From assembly GCF_009931615.1 (NCBI RefSeq), contig NZ_CP046620.1, positions 1,131,501-1,195,500 on the forward strand: DNA of 64,000 nucleotides, in the 5' to 3' direction. Below are positions 55,642 through 64,000 of this stretch, piece by piece; position 1 is the first letter of the stretch, and every line of letters starts with the position of its first letter. The notes below the pieces were generated by a model. The model had not been told where the DNA came from and made no database searches. It was given only the letters and a program-made list of their open reading frames with translations. Source of the stretch: Algicella marina (GTDB lineage Bacteria > Pseudomonadota > Alphaproteobacteria > Rhodobacterales > Rhodobacteraceae). A program made the position numbers and the translations under genes.

Positions 55642-56967
55642 TCAGGCCGTGCGCTTGTCGGTTGCGACACCCTGTTGGACCAACGCGCCCTCCGCACTGA
55701 TCATCGCGGCATTGCCCATGTAGGGGCGCAGCACGTCGGGGATCAGGATTGAGCCGTCTTCCTGCTGATAGTTCTCCACCACCGCGATCAGGCAACGGCC
55801 AACGGCCAGGCCCGAGCCGTTCAGCGTATGGACGAACTCCGGCTTTGCATCTGGTGTCGGCCGGTAGCGTGCGTTCATCCGCCGCGCCTGAAAATCACCG
55901 CAGACGGAGCAGGAAGAAATCTCGCGATACGTGTTCTGGCCGGGCAACCATGCCTCGATGTCATGGGTGCGCCGGGCGCCGAATCCCATGTCGCCGGTGC
56001 ACAGCACGATGGTGCGGTAGGGGATTTCGAGCGCCTCCAGTATGCCCTCCGCGCATTTCGTCATCCGGTCGAGTTCCACGCGGCTGTCCTCGGGTTTCGT
56101 GATGGAAACCATTTCCACCTTTTCGAACTGGTGCTGGCGCAGCATTCCGGCGGTGTCCTTGCCTGCGCTTCCAGCCTCGGAACGGAAGCATTGACTGTGG
56201 GCTGTCATCCGCAGTGGCAACTGGCTGGCGGCGAGAATTTCACCGGCAACCGTGTTTGTCAGCGTCACCTCCGATGTCGGGATCAGCCACCAGCCGTTGG
56301 TGGTGCGATAGCTGTCTTCCTCGAATTTCGGCAACTGACCGGTTCCGAGCATGGCCTCGTCACGCACGAGCACAGGCGTCCATGTTTCCGTCAGGCCGTT
56401 GCGGTCAACGTGGGTGTCGAGCATGAACTGGGCCAGCGCCCGGTGCAGGCGCACCATGGCACCGCGCAGCACCACGAAGCGGGAGCCGGAGAGCTTCGCC
56501 GCAGTTTCGAAGTCGAGTCCGCTGACCGCGCCAGGTACTTCGTAATGTTCCCTCGGCGTGAAGGAGAAACTGCGCGGGTTTCCCCAGCGGTGCAGCTCCA
56601 CATTGTCATTTTCGTCTGCGCCATCAGGTACATCGTCCATCGGCAGATTAGGCAGAGTCATCAGGATCTGCTCCATCTGCGCTTCTTCGATCCGGGCTTT
56701 CTCCTCCCGCTCCGCCTTTTCCTGCTTCTTCTCTGCCACGAAGGCGCGCAGGCGCTCGAACTCCGCATCGTCGCCGCGACCCTTGGCCGCGCCAGCTTCC
56801 TTGGATGCCTTGTTTGCTTCGGCCTGCGCTTCCTCGGCGATCTGGATCGCCTCCCTCCGATGTCGGTCGATCATCAGCAGGTCGTCGGCCCAGCCTTCCT
56901 CTCCCCGGCGCGCCAGCGCTGCGTCGAAGGCCTTTGGGTTCTCTCGTATGGATTTGATGTCGTGCAT
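55642..56967 (-). CDS. serS: Seryl-tRNA synthetase
   Basis: Charges tRNASer (and tRNASec) with serine. The 441-residue class II enzyme starts [22 protein letters not shown] and has the N-terminal antiparallel coiled coil (residues about 35-105) that grips the tRNA long arm. It also has motif 2 [20 protein letters not shown] and motif 3 [19 protein letters not shown]. Standard length and ATG at 56967. The 261-base gap to yajC (56968-57228) should hold both divergent promoters; I see no tRNA-type leader or gene there. Confidence 0.97.
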   Translation of the reverse strand: MHDIKSIRENPKAFDAALARRGEEGWADDLLMIDRHRREAIQIAEEAQAEANKASKEAGAAKGRGDDAEFERLRAFVAEKKQEKAEREEKARIEEAQMEQILMTLPNLPMDDVPDGADENDNVELHRWGNPRSFSFTPREHYEVPGAVSGLDFETAAKLSGSRFVVLRGAMVRLHRALAQFMLDTHVDRNGLTETWTPVLVRDEAMLGTGQLPKFEEDSYRTTNGWWLIPTSEVTLTNTVAGEILAASQLPLRMTAHSQCFRSEAGSAGKDTAGMLRQHQFEKVEMVSITKPEDSRVELDRMTKCAEGILEALEIPYRTIVLCTGDMGFGARRTHDIEAWLPGQNTYREISSCSVCGDFQARRMNARYRPTPDAKPEFVHTLNGSGLAVGRCLIAVVENYQQEDGSILIPDVLRPYMGNAAMISAEGALVQQGVATDKRTA

Positions 56968-57228
56968 GGCGCGTGTCTCTGAGATTCGGATTAAGAGGTG
57001 GTGTAGGCCACCCGCTTTGTCGGGGCAGGGTATACCGATAAACGCATCCGGTTAACAGTGTCGACTGACCTGCCCCTTTTCGTCCGACTAAATCGTGCCT
57101 AGGTGAGCGAAGAACACGGACCGAAAACCTGCCTTGCGGGGGGGCATTGGCTCAAGTAGGGTCCGCCAAACTTCGGGCCGGGTAAGACTCGCGGCCCGGC
57201 ACGCAGGCTGTTTGAAGAGGACGTAAAG

Positions 57229-57564
57229 ATGTTTGCAAGCCCCGCCTACGCACAGGCCGCCGGAGGTTCCGCCGCTGGTGGCATCGCCGGGTTCATACCC
57301 ATCATCCTGATCTTTGCGATCATGTATTTCCTGATGATCCGACCTCAGCAGAAGAAGATGAAGGAACATACGGCCATGGTGAAAGCGCTGCGGCGCGGCG
57401 ACCAGGTCGTCACCCAGGGCGGTGTGATCGGCAAGGTCACCAAGGTGAAGGATGACAGCGAGGTCGAGGTCGAGATCGCTCCCGAGGTCAAGGTGCGCAT
57501 CGTCCGCTCCACCATCGTTCAGGTTATGAACAAGACAGAACCTGCCGAGGCCGTGAAGAAATAA
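57229..57564 (+). CDS. yajC: Sec translocon accessory subunit YajC
   Basis: A 111-residue inner-membrane protein that joins SecD and SecF in the holotranslocon. One membrane helix (GFIPIILIFAIMYFLMI) is followed by the signature RPQQKKMKEH and a small cytosolic domain (GDQVVTQGGVIGKVTKV). Its TAA stop overlaps the secD ATG (TAATG). GAAGAGG lies about 11 bases before its ATG. Confidence 0.97.
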   Translation: MFASPAYAQAAGGSAAGGIAGFIPIILIFAIMYFLMIRPQQKKMKEHTAMVKALRRGDQVVTQGGVIGKVTKVKDDSEVEVEIAPEVKVRIVRSTIVQVMNKTEPAEAVKK

Positions 57565-59228
57565 TGGCCGAGATCGCCACCTGGAAGAAGATCCTGATCG
57601 GGCTTGTCTGTCTCGGAGGGATAGTGCTGGCCGCGCCGAACGTCTTCTATGCGACAGTGGAAAAGGCCAACGACGCCCGGACGGATGCGGCCAACGGCGC
57701 GGTGCTGACACCTGAAGAAGAACAGGCACTTGCCGGTTGGCCATCCTGGGCGCCCAGCCAGGTTGTCAACCTGGGGCTGGATTTGCGCGGAGGTGCTCAT
57801 CTGCTGGTGGAGGTGGCTGTCGAAGACGTCTATGCCGACAGGCTGGAGGGATTCTGGCCTGAAATCCGCGACGGACTGCGCGACGTCCGCGATGACGTCG
57901 GCACCGTTCGCCGGGTAAGCCTCGAAAATGGCGAGCTGCGGGTACGGATTGGTGAGGAAGCCGGGATGCCGGTCGCACTTGAAAAGGTGCGCAGCCTGAC
58001 CCAGCCGGTCATCTCGCTGACGGGCGCTGGAGCGCGCGATTTCGCGGTGACGGTCGATGGGGACCAGCTTGTGGTCACGTTGTCGGAGGCCGAGAAGATC
58101 GCGACCGACAACCGGACGATGGAGCAGAGCCTCGAAATCATCCGCCGCCGTGTCGATGAAAGCGGCACGCGCGAACCGACGATCCAGCGGCAGGGTGAAG
58201 ACCGGATCCTGATTCAGGTTCCGGGCATCGGAAGTGCCGAGGAATTGCTGGCGCTTCTGGGTACAACCGCGAAGCTGGACTTTCATCACGTCGTCGGCCG
58301 GGCTGCCGATGGTGGTGCGAATCCGGGCACGGGCAATGTCGTTTATCCCAGCGTCGACGAACCGGGTGTGTTCTACATCGTTGAACGCCGCGCCGTGGTG
58401 TCCGGGGAAGATCTGGTAGATGCGCAGCCCGCGTTCGACCAGAACGGCCGGCCTGCCGTCAGCTTCCGCTTCAATCCTTCCGGCGGGCGTGCGTTTGGCA
58501 ACTACACCGCCGAAAACATCGGCAACCCGTTCGCCATCGTGCTGGATGAGGAAGTCATTTCCGCACCGGTGATCCAGAGCCATATCCCCGGCGGCACCGG
58601 AATCATCACAGGCAATTTCGATGTCGAGGAGTCGACGCGCTTGGCGATCCTCCTCCGGGCCGGTGCACTTCCGGCGGAATTGTCGGTACTGGAGCAGCGA
58701 ACTGTCGGGCCCGAACTGGGGCAGGACAGTATCGATGCCGGACGCATCGCCTGCATGGTCGCCTTCGCCGCCGTTCTGATCTTCATGGTGTTGAGTTATG
58801 GCCTGTTCGGCCTGTTTGCCAACATTGCCCTCATCATCAACATAACGCTGATTCTCGCCTTGCTGTCCGTCATCGGTGCCACTCTGACACTGCCCGGCAT
58901 CGCTGGTATTGTTCTGACGATCGGCATGGCGGTCGACGCCAACGTCTTGGTGTTTGAGCGGATACGCGAGGAATTGCGCTCCGCCAAGCGGCCGGGCAGG
59001 GCGATTGAACTGGGCTACGAGAAGGCGTTGTCGGCTATCATCGATGCCAACATCACGACCCTGATAGCGGCCGTGATCCTGTTCAGCCTCGGCTCCGGGC
59101 CGGTGCGCGGCTTTTCCGTGACGTTGGGGCTAGGTATCATCACGTCGGTGTTCACCGCAATTTACGTGACGCGGGTGCTGATCGTGCTGTGGCTCGATAC
59201 GCGCAAACCGAAAACGGTGGAGATCTGA
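57564..59228 (+). CDS. secD: Protein translocase subunit SecD
   Basis: With SecF, uses the proton gradient to pull exported proteins through SecYEG. The 554-residue product has a first membrane helix, the periplasmic P1 domain with LGLDLRGGAHLLVEV, a P1-head region around residues 215-300, and the five-helix C-terminal RND block with IGMAVDANVLVFERIREEL and the GPVRGFSVTLGLGI region. The Asp in AVDANV is the expected proton-pathway residue. Overlaps yajC and is one base from secF. Confidence 0.97.
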   Translation: MAEIATWKKILIGLVCLGGIVLAAPNVFYATVEKANDARTDAANGAVLTPEEEQALAGWPSWAPSQVVNLGLDLRGGAHLLVEVAVEDVYADRLEGFWPEIRDGLRDVRDDVGTVRRVSLENGELRVRIGEEAGMPVALEKVRSLTQPVISLTGAGARDFAVTVDGDQLVVTLSEAEKIATDNRTMEQSLEIIRRRVDESGTREPTIQRQGEDRILIQVPGIGSAEELLALLGTTAKLDFHHVVGRAADGGANPGTGNVVYPSVDEPGVFYIVERRAVVSGEDLVDAQPAFDQNGRPAVSFRFNPSGGRAFGNYTAENIGNPFAIVLDEEVISAPVIQSHIPGGTGIITGNFDVEESTRLAILLRAGALPAELSVLEQRTVGPELGQDSIDAGRIACMVAFAAVLIFMVLSYGLFGLFANIALIINITLILALLSVIGATLTLPGIAGIVLTIGMAVDANVLVFERIREELRSAKRPGRAIELGYEKALSAIIDANITTLIAAVILFSLGSGPVRGFSVTLGLGIITSVFTAIYVTRVLIVLWLDTRKPKTVEI

Positions 59229-59229
59229 C

Positions 59230-60213
59230 ATGCGCTTGCGACTTGTCCCGGAAGAGACGCATTTCGACTTCATGAAGTTCGGCCCGATTGGCGTTGCCAT
59301 TTCCGGCTTTTTCATCGTCGCCTCCATCGTCGTGTTCTTCATGATGGGGCTGAATTTCGGCATCGATTTCCGCGGTGGTTCCATGATCACCGCGGCAACA
59401 GAGGAGCCTGCGGATCTCTCTACCTATCGCTCGACGCTGGAGGCGCTCGATATCGGCGACTTCACTGTGACGGAGATATCTGATCCCGCCGGGGAACTGA
59501 CCGGTGCGGTGCCCAACCAGGTGACCATGCGGATCGAGCAGGCGGACGGTGACGAGACCATCCAGCAGGACGTGATTGCCCAGGTAAAAGGCGCGCTGAC
59601 CGAGACATTTCCGGGGATCGTCTATCTCCAGACCGATAGCGTTGGTGCCAAGGTCTCCGGCGAACTCGTTCAGGCCGGCGTGCTGGCTGTGCTGCTCGCC
59701 ATCGGCGCGGTACTTGTCTACATCTGGCTAAGGTTCGAATGGCAGTTCTCCGTCGGCGCCGTGGCCGCGCTGGTCCATGACGTGATCCTGACAATCGGGG
59801 TGTTCTCGCTGACGCAAATCGAATTCAACCTGTCGATCATCGCCGCGATTCTGACGATCGTCGGCTATTCGCTGAACGACACCGTCGTCGTATTCGACCG
59901 CGTGAGGGAGAATCTTCGCCGCTTCAAGCAAACCCCGCTGGCTGAGGTGCTCAACCTTTCCATCAACGAAACGCTGAGCCGGACCCTTATGACATCACTG
60001 ACAACCCTGATCGCTCTCGTGGCACTTTACGTCCTCGGTGGCGAGGTGATCCGAGGGTTCTCGTTCGCCATGATCTGGGGCATCGTTGTCGGCACCTACT
60101 CGTCGATCTTCATCGCTTCGCCGATCCTGTTGAAGCTGGATGTGAAGCGCGACTGGAGCAAGCCTGAAGATGGTGGCGGCGCTGGCACCCAGTTCGCCAA
60201 CATCGACGCCTGA
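59230..60213 (+). CDS. secF: Protein translocase subunit SecF
   Basis: The 327-residue partner of SecD with six membrane helices. It has GLNFGIDFRGGSMI after the first helix, a periplasmic P4 domain, and the conserved YSLNDTVVVFDRVRENLRR plus LSRTLMTSLTTLIAL blocks. It starts one base after the secD stop. Two more genes follow at short spacing (27 and 3 bases), so the unit is yajC-secD-secF-unknown-Mth938. Confidence 0.97.
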   Translation: MRLRLVPEETHFDFMKFGPIGVAISGFFIVASIVVFFMMGLNFGIDFRGGSMITAATEEPADLSTYRSTLEALDIGDFTVTEISDPAGELTGAVPNQVTMRIEQADGDETIQQDVIAQVKGALTETFPGIVYLQTDSVGAKVSGELVQAGVLAVLLAIGAVLVYIWLRFEWQFSVGAVAALVHDVILTIGVFSLTQIEFNLSIIAAILTIVGYSLNDTVVVFDRVRENLRRFKQTPLAEVLNLSINETLSRTLMTSLTTLIALVALYVLGGEVIRGFSFAMIWGIVVGTYSSIFIASPILLKLDVKRDWSKPEDGGGAGTQFANIDA

Positions 60214-60240
60214 CAGCCGGGCCGCACAAGGGGGCGGAAC

Positions 60241-60744
60241 ATGTACCAGAGCCGGTTCGACAAGTTCATCGGCATGCTGGAACGCTCCGCCCATGCGCTG
60301 CGCATGGGGCTGGTGCTGGCGGGGGTCACTGTCGGCAGTGCGGCGCTGTTTCTGGCGTTCAACGGCCCGAAGCCGGAGCGGGCGCAGGCCATGGCCACGC
60401 GGATGGCCGAAGAGGGCCGCATCGCGGTGAAGGCGTTTGCCCCCGAAGGCTGGAGCGTTGTCTGCCTGGGAGATCCGGGGCAGGACGTGCGGGAGCTGAT
60501 CAGGGCTGAGACGGGGCAGCGGGCCAATGCCTGCAGCGGTTTCAATCAGAGCTTTTTCTTTTATGATGGTTTCGCGGCCATAGGTTTTGCCGACCCGTTG
60601 GGTTGCGACATCATCCCTGTGCCGGTGGAGCTGTTCTCGCCGTCGGGCGGGAAACCACGATGCGTGGAAAACGATGGGCTGATGATGATGTCGCTGAAGG
60701 ACCGGGCGGCGGACTCACCGGTGCTGGTCGTGGAACGGAGGTAG
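60241..60744 (+). CDS. Uncharacterised single-pass membrane protein after secF
   Basis: A 167-residue protein with one membrane helix near residues 22-42 (GLVLAGVTVGSAALFLAF) and a periplasmic part that holds four cysteines (WSVVCLGD, NACSGFN, LGCDIIPV, KPRCVEND). They could form two disulfides. No family recognised. It lies 27 bases after secF and 3 bases before the Mth938-like gene, so it is almost certainly co-expressed with the Sec accessory subunits; a role in export or export quality control is inferred from that alone. Confidence 0.7.
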   Translation: MYQSRFDKFIGMLERSAHALRMGLVLAGVTVGSAALFLAFNGPKPERAQAMATRMAEEGRIAVKAFAPEGWSVVCLGDPGQDVRELIRAETGQRANACSGFNQSFFFYDGFAAIGFADPLGCDIIPVPVELFSPSGGKPRCVENDGLMMMSLKDRAADSPVLVVERR

Positions 60745-60747
60745 ACC

Positions 60748-61101
60748 ATGCGGATGAACGAGGTCGTGTTCGAGACCGGGCAGCCGGTAGACGGCTACGG
60801 TGCCGGCTTTTTCCGCCTTGGCGGAGAAGAACGGCATGGCCCACTGGCGGTGATGCCGGGCGGCCCGCTGTCTTGGCGGGGCTGGCCGGATGTGCAACCC
60901 TTTCTCGACCGTGCGGATGATATCGATGTACTGTTGGTTGGAATGGGCTCCGACATCGCACCGCTCGATACCGCGATCCATCAGGCACTGGAAGCCGCGG
61001 GCATAGGTGTTGAATTGATGTCCAGCCCATCTGCCTGCCGGACATACAATATCCTGCTTTCTGAGGGGCGCAGGATTGGACTGGCGGCACTTCCGGTGTA
61101 G
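60748..61101 (+). CDS. Mth938-like domain protein (DUF498/NDUFAF3 family)
   Basis: A 117-residue single-domain protein of the Mth938 fold. Signs are GAGFFRLGGEERHGPLAV, the VLLVGMGSDIAPLD core and MSSPSACRTYNILLSEGR. The mitochondrial homologue NDUFAF3 is a complex I assembly factor, and the alphaproteobacterial gene is commonly found next to secDF (known context). The specific bacterial role is not established. Last gene of the yajC-secDF unit; the 115 bases before sodB hold the sodB promoter. Confidence 0.87.
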   Translation: MRMNEVVFETGQPVDGYGAGFFRLGGEERHGPLAVMPGGPLSWRGWPDVQPFLDRADDIDVLLVGMGSDIAPLDTAIHQALEAAGIGVELMSSPSACRTYNILLSEGRRIGLAALPV

Positions 61102-61216
61102 CAGGGGGCGGGAGAGATATGTCAAAAGACAATTGGCGCTTTTCCTCCCAGATCCGGAACCTATACTCCGACCAAGCGTTCCGCTCTGAGAATCTCGCCT
61201 CAACAGGAGACTGACA

Positions 61217-61825
61217 ATGGCTTTCGAACTTCCCGATCTTCCCTATGCCCACGACGCGCTTGCTTCGGCCGGTATGTCAAAGGAGACGCTGGAATATCAC
61301 CATGACATTCACCACAAGGCCTATGTCGACAACGGCAACAAGCTGCTCGACGGTTCCGGCCATGAAGGCAAGTCTCTGGAAGAGATCGTTAAAGCCACAT
61401 ATCAACCGGATGCGGTCGCCCAGTCTGGCCTTTTCAACAACATCAGCCAACTCTGGAATCACAACCAGTTCTGGGAAATGATGGGGCCTGACGGCAACGC
61501 CATGCCGTCGGAACTGGAGAGCCGCATCACCGATGCCTTCGGCTCCGTCGCCGACTTCAAAAAAGAGTTTGCCGCAGCCGGCGCAGGCCAGTTCGGGTCC
61601 GGCTGGGCCTGGCTGGTGGTCGACACGGACGGCACACTGAAGGTGACGAAAACCGAGAACGGCGTAAACCCGCTGTGCTTCAACCAGACGGCGCTTCTGG
61701 GCTGCGATGTGTGGGAGCATTCCTACTACATCGACTTCCGCAACAAGCGCCCGGCCTACCTCGACAATTTCCTCGAGAAACTGGTGAACTGGGAAAATGT
61801 GGCGGAGCGTCTGGCCAGCGCCTGA
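61217..61825 (+). CDS. sodB: Iron superoxide dismutase
   Basis: Dismutes superoxide in the cytoplasm. The 202-residue protein has all four metal ligands in place: His28 (YHHDIHH), His82 (WNHNQFW), Asp164 and His168 (CDVWEHSYY). Gln in ISQLWNH is the iron-type second-shell residue, favouring Fe over Mn, although cambialistic use is possible. CAACAGGAG precedes the ATG, and a good -10, TATACT, lies at 61162-61167 without an equally clear -35. Followed by an intrinsic terminator. Confidence 0.96.
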   Translation: MAFELPDLPYAHDALASAGMSKETLEYHHDIHHKAYVDNGNKLLDGSGHEGKSLEEIVKATYQPDAVAQSGLFNNISQLWNHNQFWEMMGPDGNAMPSELESRITDAFGSVADFKKEFAAAGAGQFGSGWAWLVVDTDGTLKVTKTENGVNPLCFNQTALLGCDVWEHSYYIDFRNKRPAYLDNFLEKLVNWENVAERLASA

Positions 61826-61849
61826 TCAGAGGTTTCCGACCGATGCGAA

Positions 61850-61873
61850 AGGGCGCCTGTGGGCGCCCTTTTT
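61850..61873. terminator. Bidirectional intrinsic terminator after sodB
   Basis: AGGGCGCC (61850-61857), loop TGTG, GGCGCCCT (61862-61869), followed on the plus strand by TTTTT and on the minus strand by TTT. Eight perfect base pairs. It ends sodB and faces the 3' end of the convergent sulfotransferase gene, whose stop overlaps it. Confidence 0.92.
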
Positions 61874-62711
61874 ATATTCGGGCGCAGAAATCCACGCCGA
61901 ACCTTTTCTGAAGGAAATCCCTTTGGGGAGCGGCAAACTCCTCTATCAGGGAAATGGTTTCGGGGGCGACCTCCACCTTGCCGGTGTGGCTGTTGCGCTT
62001 GCGATCGAGGTCCGCGTATCCGTCGAAGGCTTCAAGGCCGATGAAGTCTTCGATCCGGCGGATGGTTTCGCGCGGGTTCGAACCGATGTCGCCGAAGGGA
62101 ATGTAGAGGACGTTGTCGCCGAACACATCATCCCAAATCGGCACGTTGCTCAGGTAGTCGCCCCTGCTTTGGAAGAGATCGGCCTTCACACGGTGCTTCT
62201 GCGAAAGATCCGGCTTCATTCCGATACCCATCGACAGGGCGGATACCATCCGCGCAACCGGCTCGCGCACGAAGATGATCACCTTCGCCGCGGGTGCCAA
62301 GCGTTTGATTTCCTTCACCACTTCCTCACCGAGGAAGAAATAGTCCGGTGTGAATTCGCCGATCCTGCGATCCTTTGGCAGCACGTCGAAGACTTGCCGA
62401 TACCAGTTCGTGTCAGGCGTGGCAGCACCCTTCGCGATGGCACGATAGGCCAGTGCGGAACGGAAATTGAGTTTGCGCAACTGCCGGTATGCCCGCCTGT
62501 TCGCCTTCAATGCGTTCTTGCGGATGGCGTTCGGATACGTGATGCCCCGGTAGATGTTGTTGAAGAAATTGACTTCCTTGGTCATCGGCATCGCGGTTCC
62601 CGGGTGCTGTTTCAGCATCGCGTGCAGCCATGTCGTCCCCGCCTTGTGGACGCCGGGGCACAGGTAATCGAACAACTCGTTCGTTGGGCGAAGGGGGGGC
62701 GTCGATGCCAT
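61872..62711 (-). CDS. Sulfotransferase-family protein
   Basis: A 279-residue cytosolic protein of the PAPS-dependent sulfotransferase fold. The 5'-phosphosulfate loop is GVHKAGTTWLHAML, and the 3'-phosphate site is in VIIFVREPVARMVSALSM (Arg and Ser). The acceptor is unknown; bacterial members sulfate surface sugars, lipids or small molecules. The ATG at 62711 is chosen; a TTG 13 codons upstream is less likely. It lies 43 bases downstream of the LOG-family gene on the same strand. Confidence 0.85.
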   Translation of the reverse strand: MASTPPLRPTNELFDYLCPGVHKAGTTWLHAMLKQHPGTAMPMTKEVNFFNNIYRGITYPNAIRKNALKANRRAYRQLRKLNFRSALAYRAIAKGAATPDTNWYRQVFDVLPKDRRIGEFTPDYFFLGEEVVKEIKRLAPAAKVIIFVREPVARMVSALSMGIGMKPDLSQKHRVKADLFQSRGDYLSNVPIWDDVFGDNVLYIPFGDIGSNPRETIRRIEDFIGLEAFDGYADLDRKRNSHTGKVEVAPETISLIEEFAAPQRDFLQKRFGVDFCARI

Positions 62712-62754
62712 AAGGTCTCTACCGATTGCTCTCTTTCTGCGCGTAGGCAATGGG

Positions 62755-63315
62755 CTAATGAATGCGCTTCTGCAAGGCTGCCATCAAATCCGGCACGCTG
62801 CCTACTACCTGCAGGAGATCGCGGAACGACGGGTCGGCAAAGCCATTGTCCGTGATGTTGTCCAGCAGTGCCAGTAGCGGATCCCAGTATCCACGGGTGT
62901 TAAGCAAATAGACCGGCTTCGTGTGCAGGCTGAGTTGTGCCCATGTCAGTACCTCGAACAACTCGTCCAGCGATCCGGGGCCGCCGGGCAGGGTAACGAT
63001 GGCATCGGCGTTCATGAACATCACCTTCTTGCGCTCATGCATCGTTTCCGTGACGACGAAGCTGGTAAGGTCGCGCTTGCCGACTTCCGCCCGCATCAGG
63101 TGAACCGGAATGACACCGAAGGTCTCGGCTCCGGCAAGCTGTGCCGCCCGCGCGACCGCGCCCATCAAGCCGACATCGCCAGCGCCATAGACGAGCCGCA
63201 GGCTGTTCTGCGCGAGGCTCTGGCCGAGTTCGGTCGCCGCCTCCATGAAGGCCGGGTCGTTTCCGGGTCGCGAGCCGCAGAATACGCAGACGGAAAATTG
63301 CGTTGCTTGAGGCAC
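62755..63315 (-). CDS. LOG-family (TIGR00730) Rossmann protein, probable nucleotide phosphoribohydrolase
   Basis: A 186-residue protein with VCVFCGSRPGNDPAF, VYGAGDVGLMGAVARAA, HERKKVMFMNADAIVTLPGG and PGSLDELFEVLTWAQL, the LOG/lysine-decarboxylase-like core that cleaves cytokinin riboside monophosphates or related nucleotides. The usual PGGxGTxxE reads PGGPGSLDE here (Ser for Thr). I start at a GTG (63315) because GAGGAT lies about 8 bases upstream and the protein then begins near the first strand; the frame is open far upstream. Confidence 0.9.
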   Translation of the reverse strand: MPQATQFSVCVFCGSRPGNDPAFMEAATELGQSLAQNSLRLVYGAGDVGLMGAVARAAQLAGAETFGVIPVHLMRAEVGKRDLTSFVVTETMHERKKVMFMNADAIVTLPGGPGSLDELFEVLTWAQLSLHTKPVYLLNTRGYWDPLLALLDNITDNGFADPSFRDLLQVVGSVPDLMAALQKRIH

Positions 63316-63441
63316 TGCCTGTATCCTCTTGTCTTGTAAAGGTTTCGTATTTCGCGCATTTTGGCTGGCAATTGCCGGGAACGCGAGTGGTTTCCGCATG
63401 CCTGGACAGAAAGGCACCGGAATGGGAGTTCGGGAGTAGGG

Positions 63442-64000
63442 ATGACTGGGGCCGAAAGTGACAGCGCCACCTCGGGCGTGAAACGGGCCGGGACCGGCAA
63501 GATCATTGCCGTGGTCCTGCTGTTGTTTGGCGTCATCGGCTATGTGGCCGACCCGCTTGGCTGGCGCACGATGCCCGACGATGCCTCCCCTGAAACCGCT
63601 CAAGGTACAGAAACACCTGTTCAGGCCGCCACGGTGGCGTCCGATGGGGCAGCGGCTGATGGGACGGCCGCAGCGACGGGTTCGGAGAGTGACGCGCCCG
63701 CAATTGCCGGATCGGAAGACGCGGCAGAAACTGTGTCGGCCGAAGAGACCACGACGGCCCGACCTTCTACAACGGATGAAACCGGAGAACAGCCCACGGC
63801 TGTGCCCGCAGTCGAGGATATAGTGGGGGAAACGCCATCACCTGACGCGGCACAATCGCCAGGCGAAGGTGAGGAGGTTGCTGTGGCAACCACCGAGCCG
63901 GGATCGGATGCGAATGCTTCCGCTGAAGACGAGGCAGCAGAGGCCACGGCGCCAGTGGCGACAAGCGATATCGGTGAGGAGATCGCCGCCACCACACCGG
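63442..64000 (+). CDS. Membrane-anchored acidic Ala/Thr-rich protein, 5' part only
   Basis: At least 186 residues, open to the window edge. After a short basic stretch (VKRAGTGK), residues about 20-38 form a membrane helix (IIAVVLLLFGVIGYVA). The rest is low-complexity, rich in Ala, Glu, Thr, Ser and Asp with no repeats of fixed length seen. GGGAGTAGG precedes the ATG. In Rhodobacterales a LysM-domain protein often sits beside the LOG gene, and this would be its linker, but the LysM part would lie beyond the window (inference). Divergent from the LOG gene. Confidence 0.7.
   Translation, partial: MTGAESDSATSGVKRAGTGKIIAVVLLLFGVIGYVADPLGWRTMPDDASPETAQGTETPVQAATVASDGAAADGTAAATGSESDAPAIAGSEDAAETVSAEETTTARPSTTDETGEQPTAVPAVEDIVGETPSPDAAQSPGEGEEVAVATTEPGSDANASAEDEAAEATAPVATSDIGEEIAATTP

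Noticed and set aside
62070-62100. GGTTCGAAC resembling a tRNA T-loop
   Set aside because: It lies within the sulfotransferase coding frame and has no surrounding cloverleaf.

Overview
The window is a GC-rich stretch of bacterial chromosome. Gene content and order point to an alphaproteobacterium of the Rhodobacterales/Roseobacter type. Supporting signs are rpsB-tsf-pyrH-frr-uppS-cdsA-dxr-rseP-bamA-skp-fabZ-lpxA-lpxI-lpxB in one series, LpxI in place of LpxH, lexA beside moeA/moaC/trpC, a GAAC-type LexA box, glnB-glnA, and yajC-secD-secF followed by an Mth938-like gene. The genus cannot be named from what is visible. No rRNA, tRNA, CRISPR array, insertion sequence or prophage was found.

Layout. 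1-1543: 5' part of a secreted G8-domain protein (minus strand), followed by the rpsB leader. 2001-16393: an almost unbroken plus-strand array for translation (rpsB, tsf, frr), UMP supply (pyrH), isoprenoid and phospholipid precursors (uppS, cdsA, dxr), outer-membrane assembly (rseP, bamA, skp-like) and lipid A synthesis (fabZ, lpxA, lpxI, lpxB). It is interrupted only by one inverted gene for a small duplicated exported protein. 16471-19841: ybaK-type deacylase, gltA and gltX on the minus strand. 19934-22009: comEC. 22236-27161: minus-strand operon trpG-trpD-trpC-moaC-moeA joined by 1-4 nt overlaps, then lexA with its own LexA-box promoter. 27329-32211: divergent polysaccharide deacetylase-like protein, then trpE coupled to a PpiD-like chaperone. 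32374-36051: ABC-F ATPase, hexapeptide acetyltransferase, secreted esterase and a small lipoprotein.

36158-51654 is the accessory part. It holds an RTX protein, gamma-glutamylcyclotransferase, an aldo/keto reductase, a three-gene periplasmic cysteine cluster (SCO plus two related CX3C proteins of unknown function), an unknown lipoprotein, a leaderless amidase, parE, a Gly-rich small protein beside an exported beta-rich protein, a PRC-barrel protein with 45-bp repeats, a hydrolase-OsmC fusion, a cytochrome P450, an endonuclease/exonuclease/phosphatase-fold protein and two small membrane proteins. 51921-64000 returns to core genes: glnA and glnB (with three stacked inverted repeats ahead of glnB), the NAD(P)HX repair enzyme, serS, yajC-secD-secF with two followers, sodB, a sulfotransferase, a LOG-family protein, and the start of an acidic Ala/Thr-rich membrane-anchored protein cut by the window edge.

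Most of the window is conserved housekeeping. The best candidates for something undescribed are the SCO/CX3C triad at 39674-41228, the duplicated exported domain at 3844-4308, the triple inverted repeat at 53804-53857 and the unknown proteins after secF and after the phosphatase-fold gene. No searches were run. Family names rest on recognisable motifs and order.
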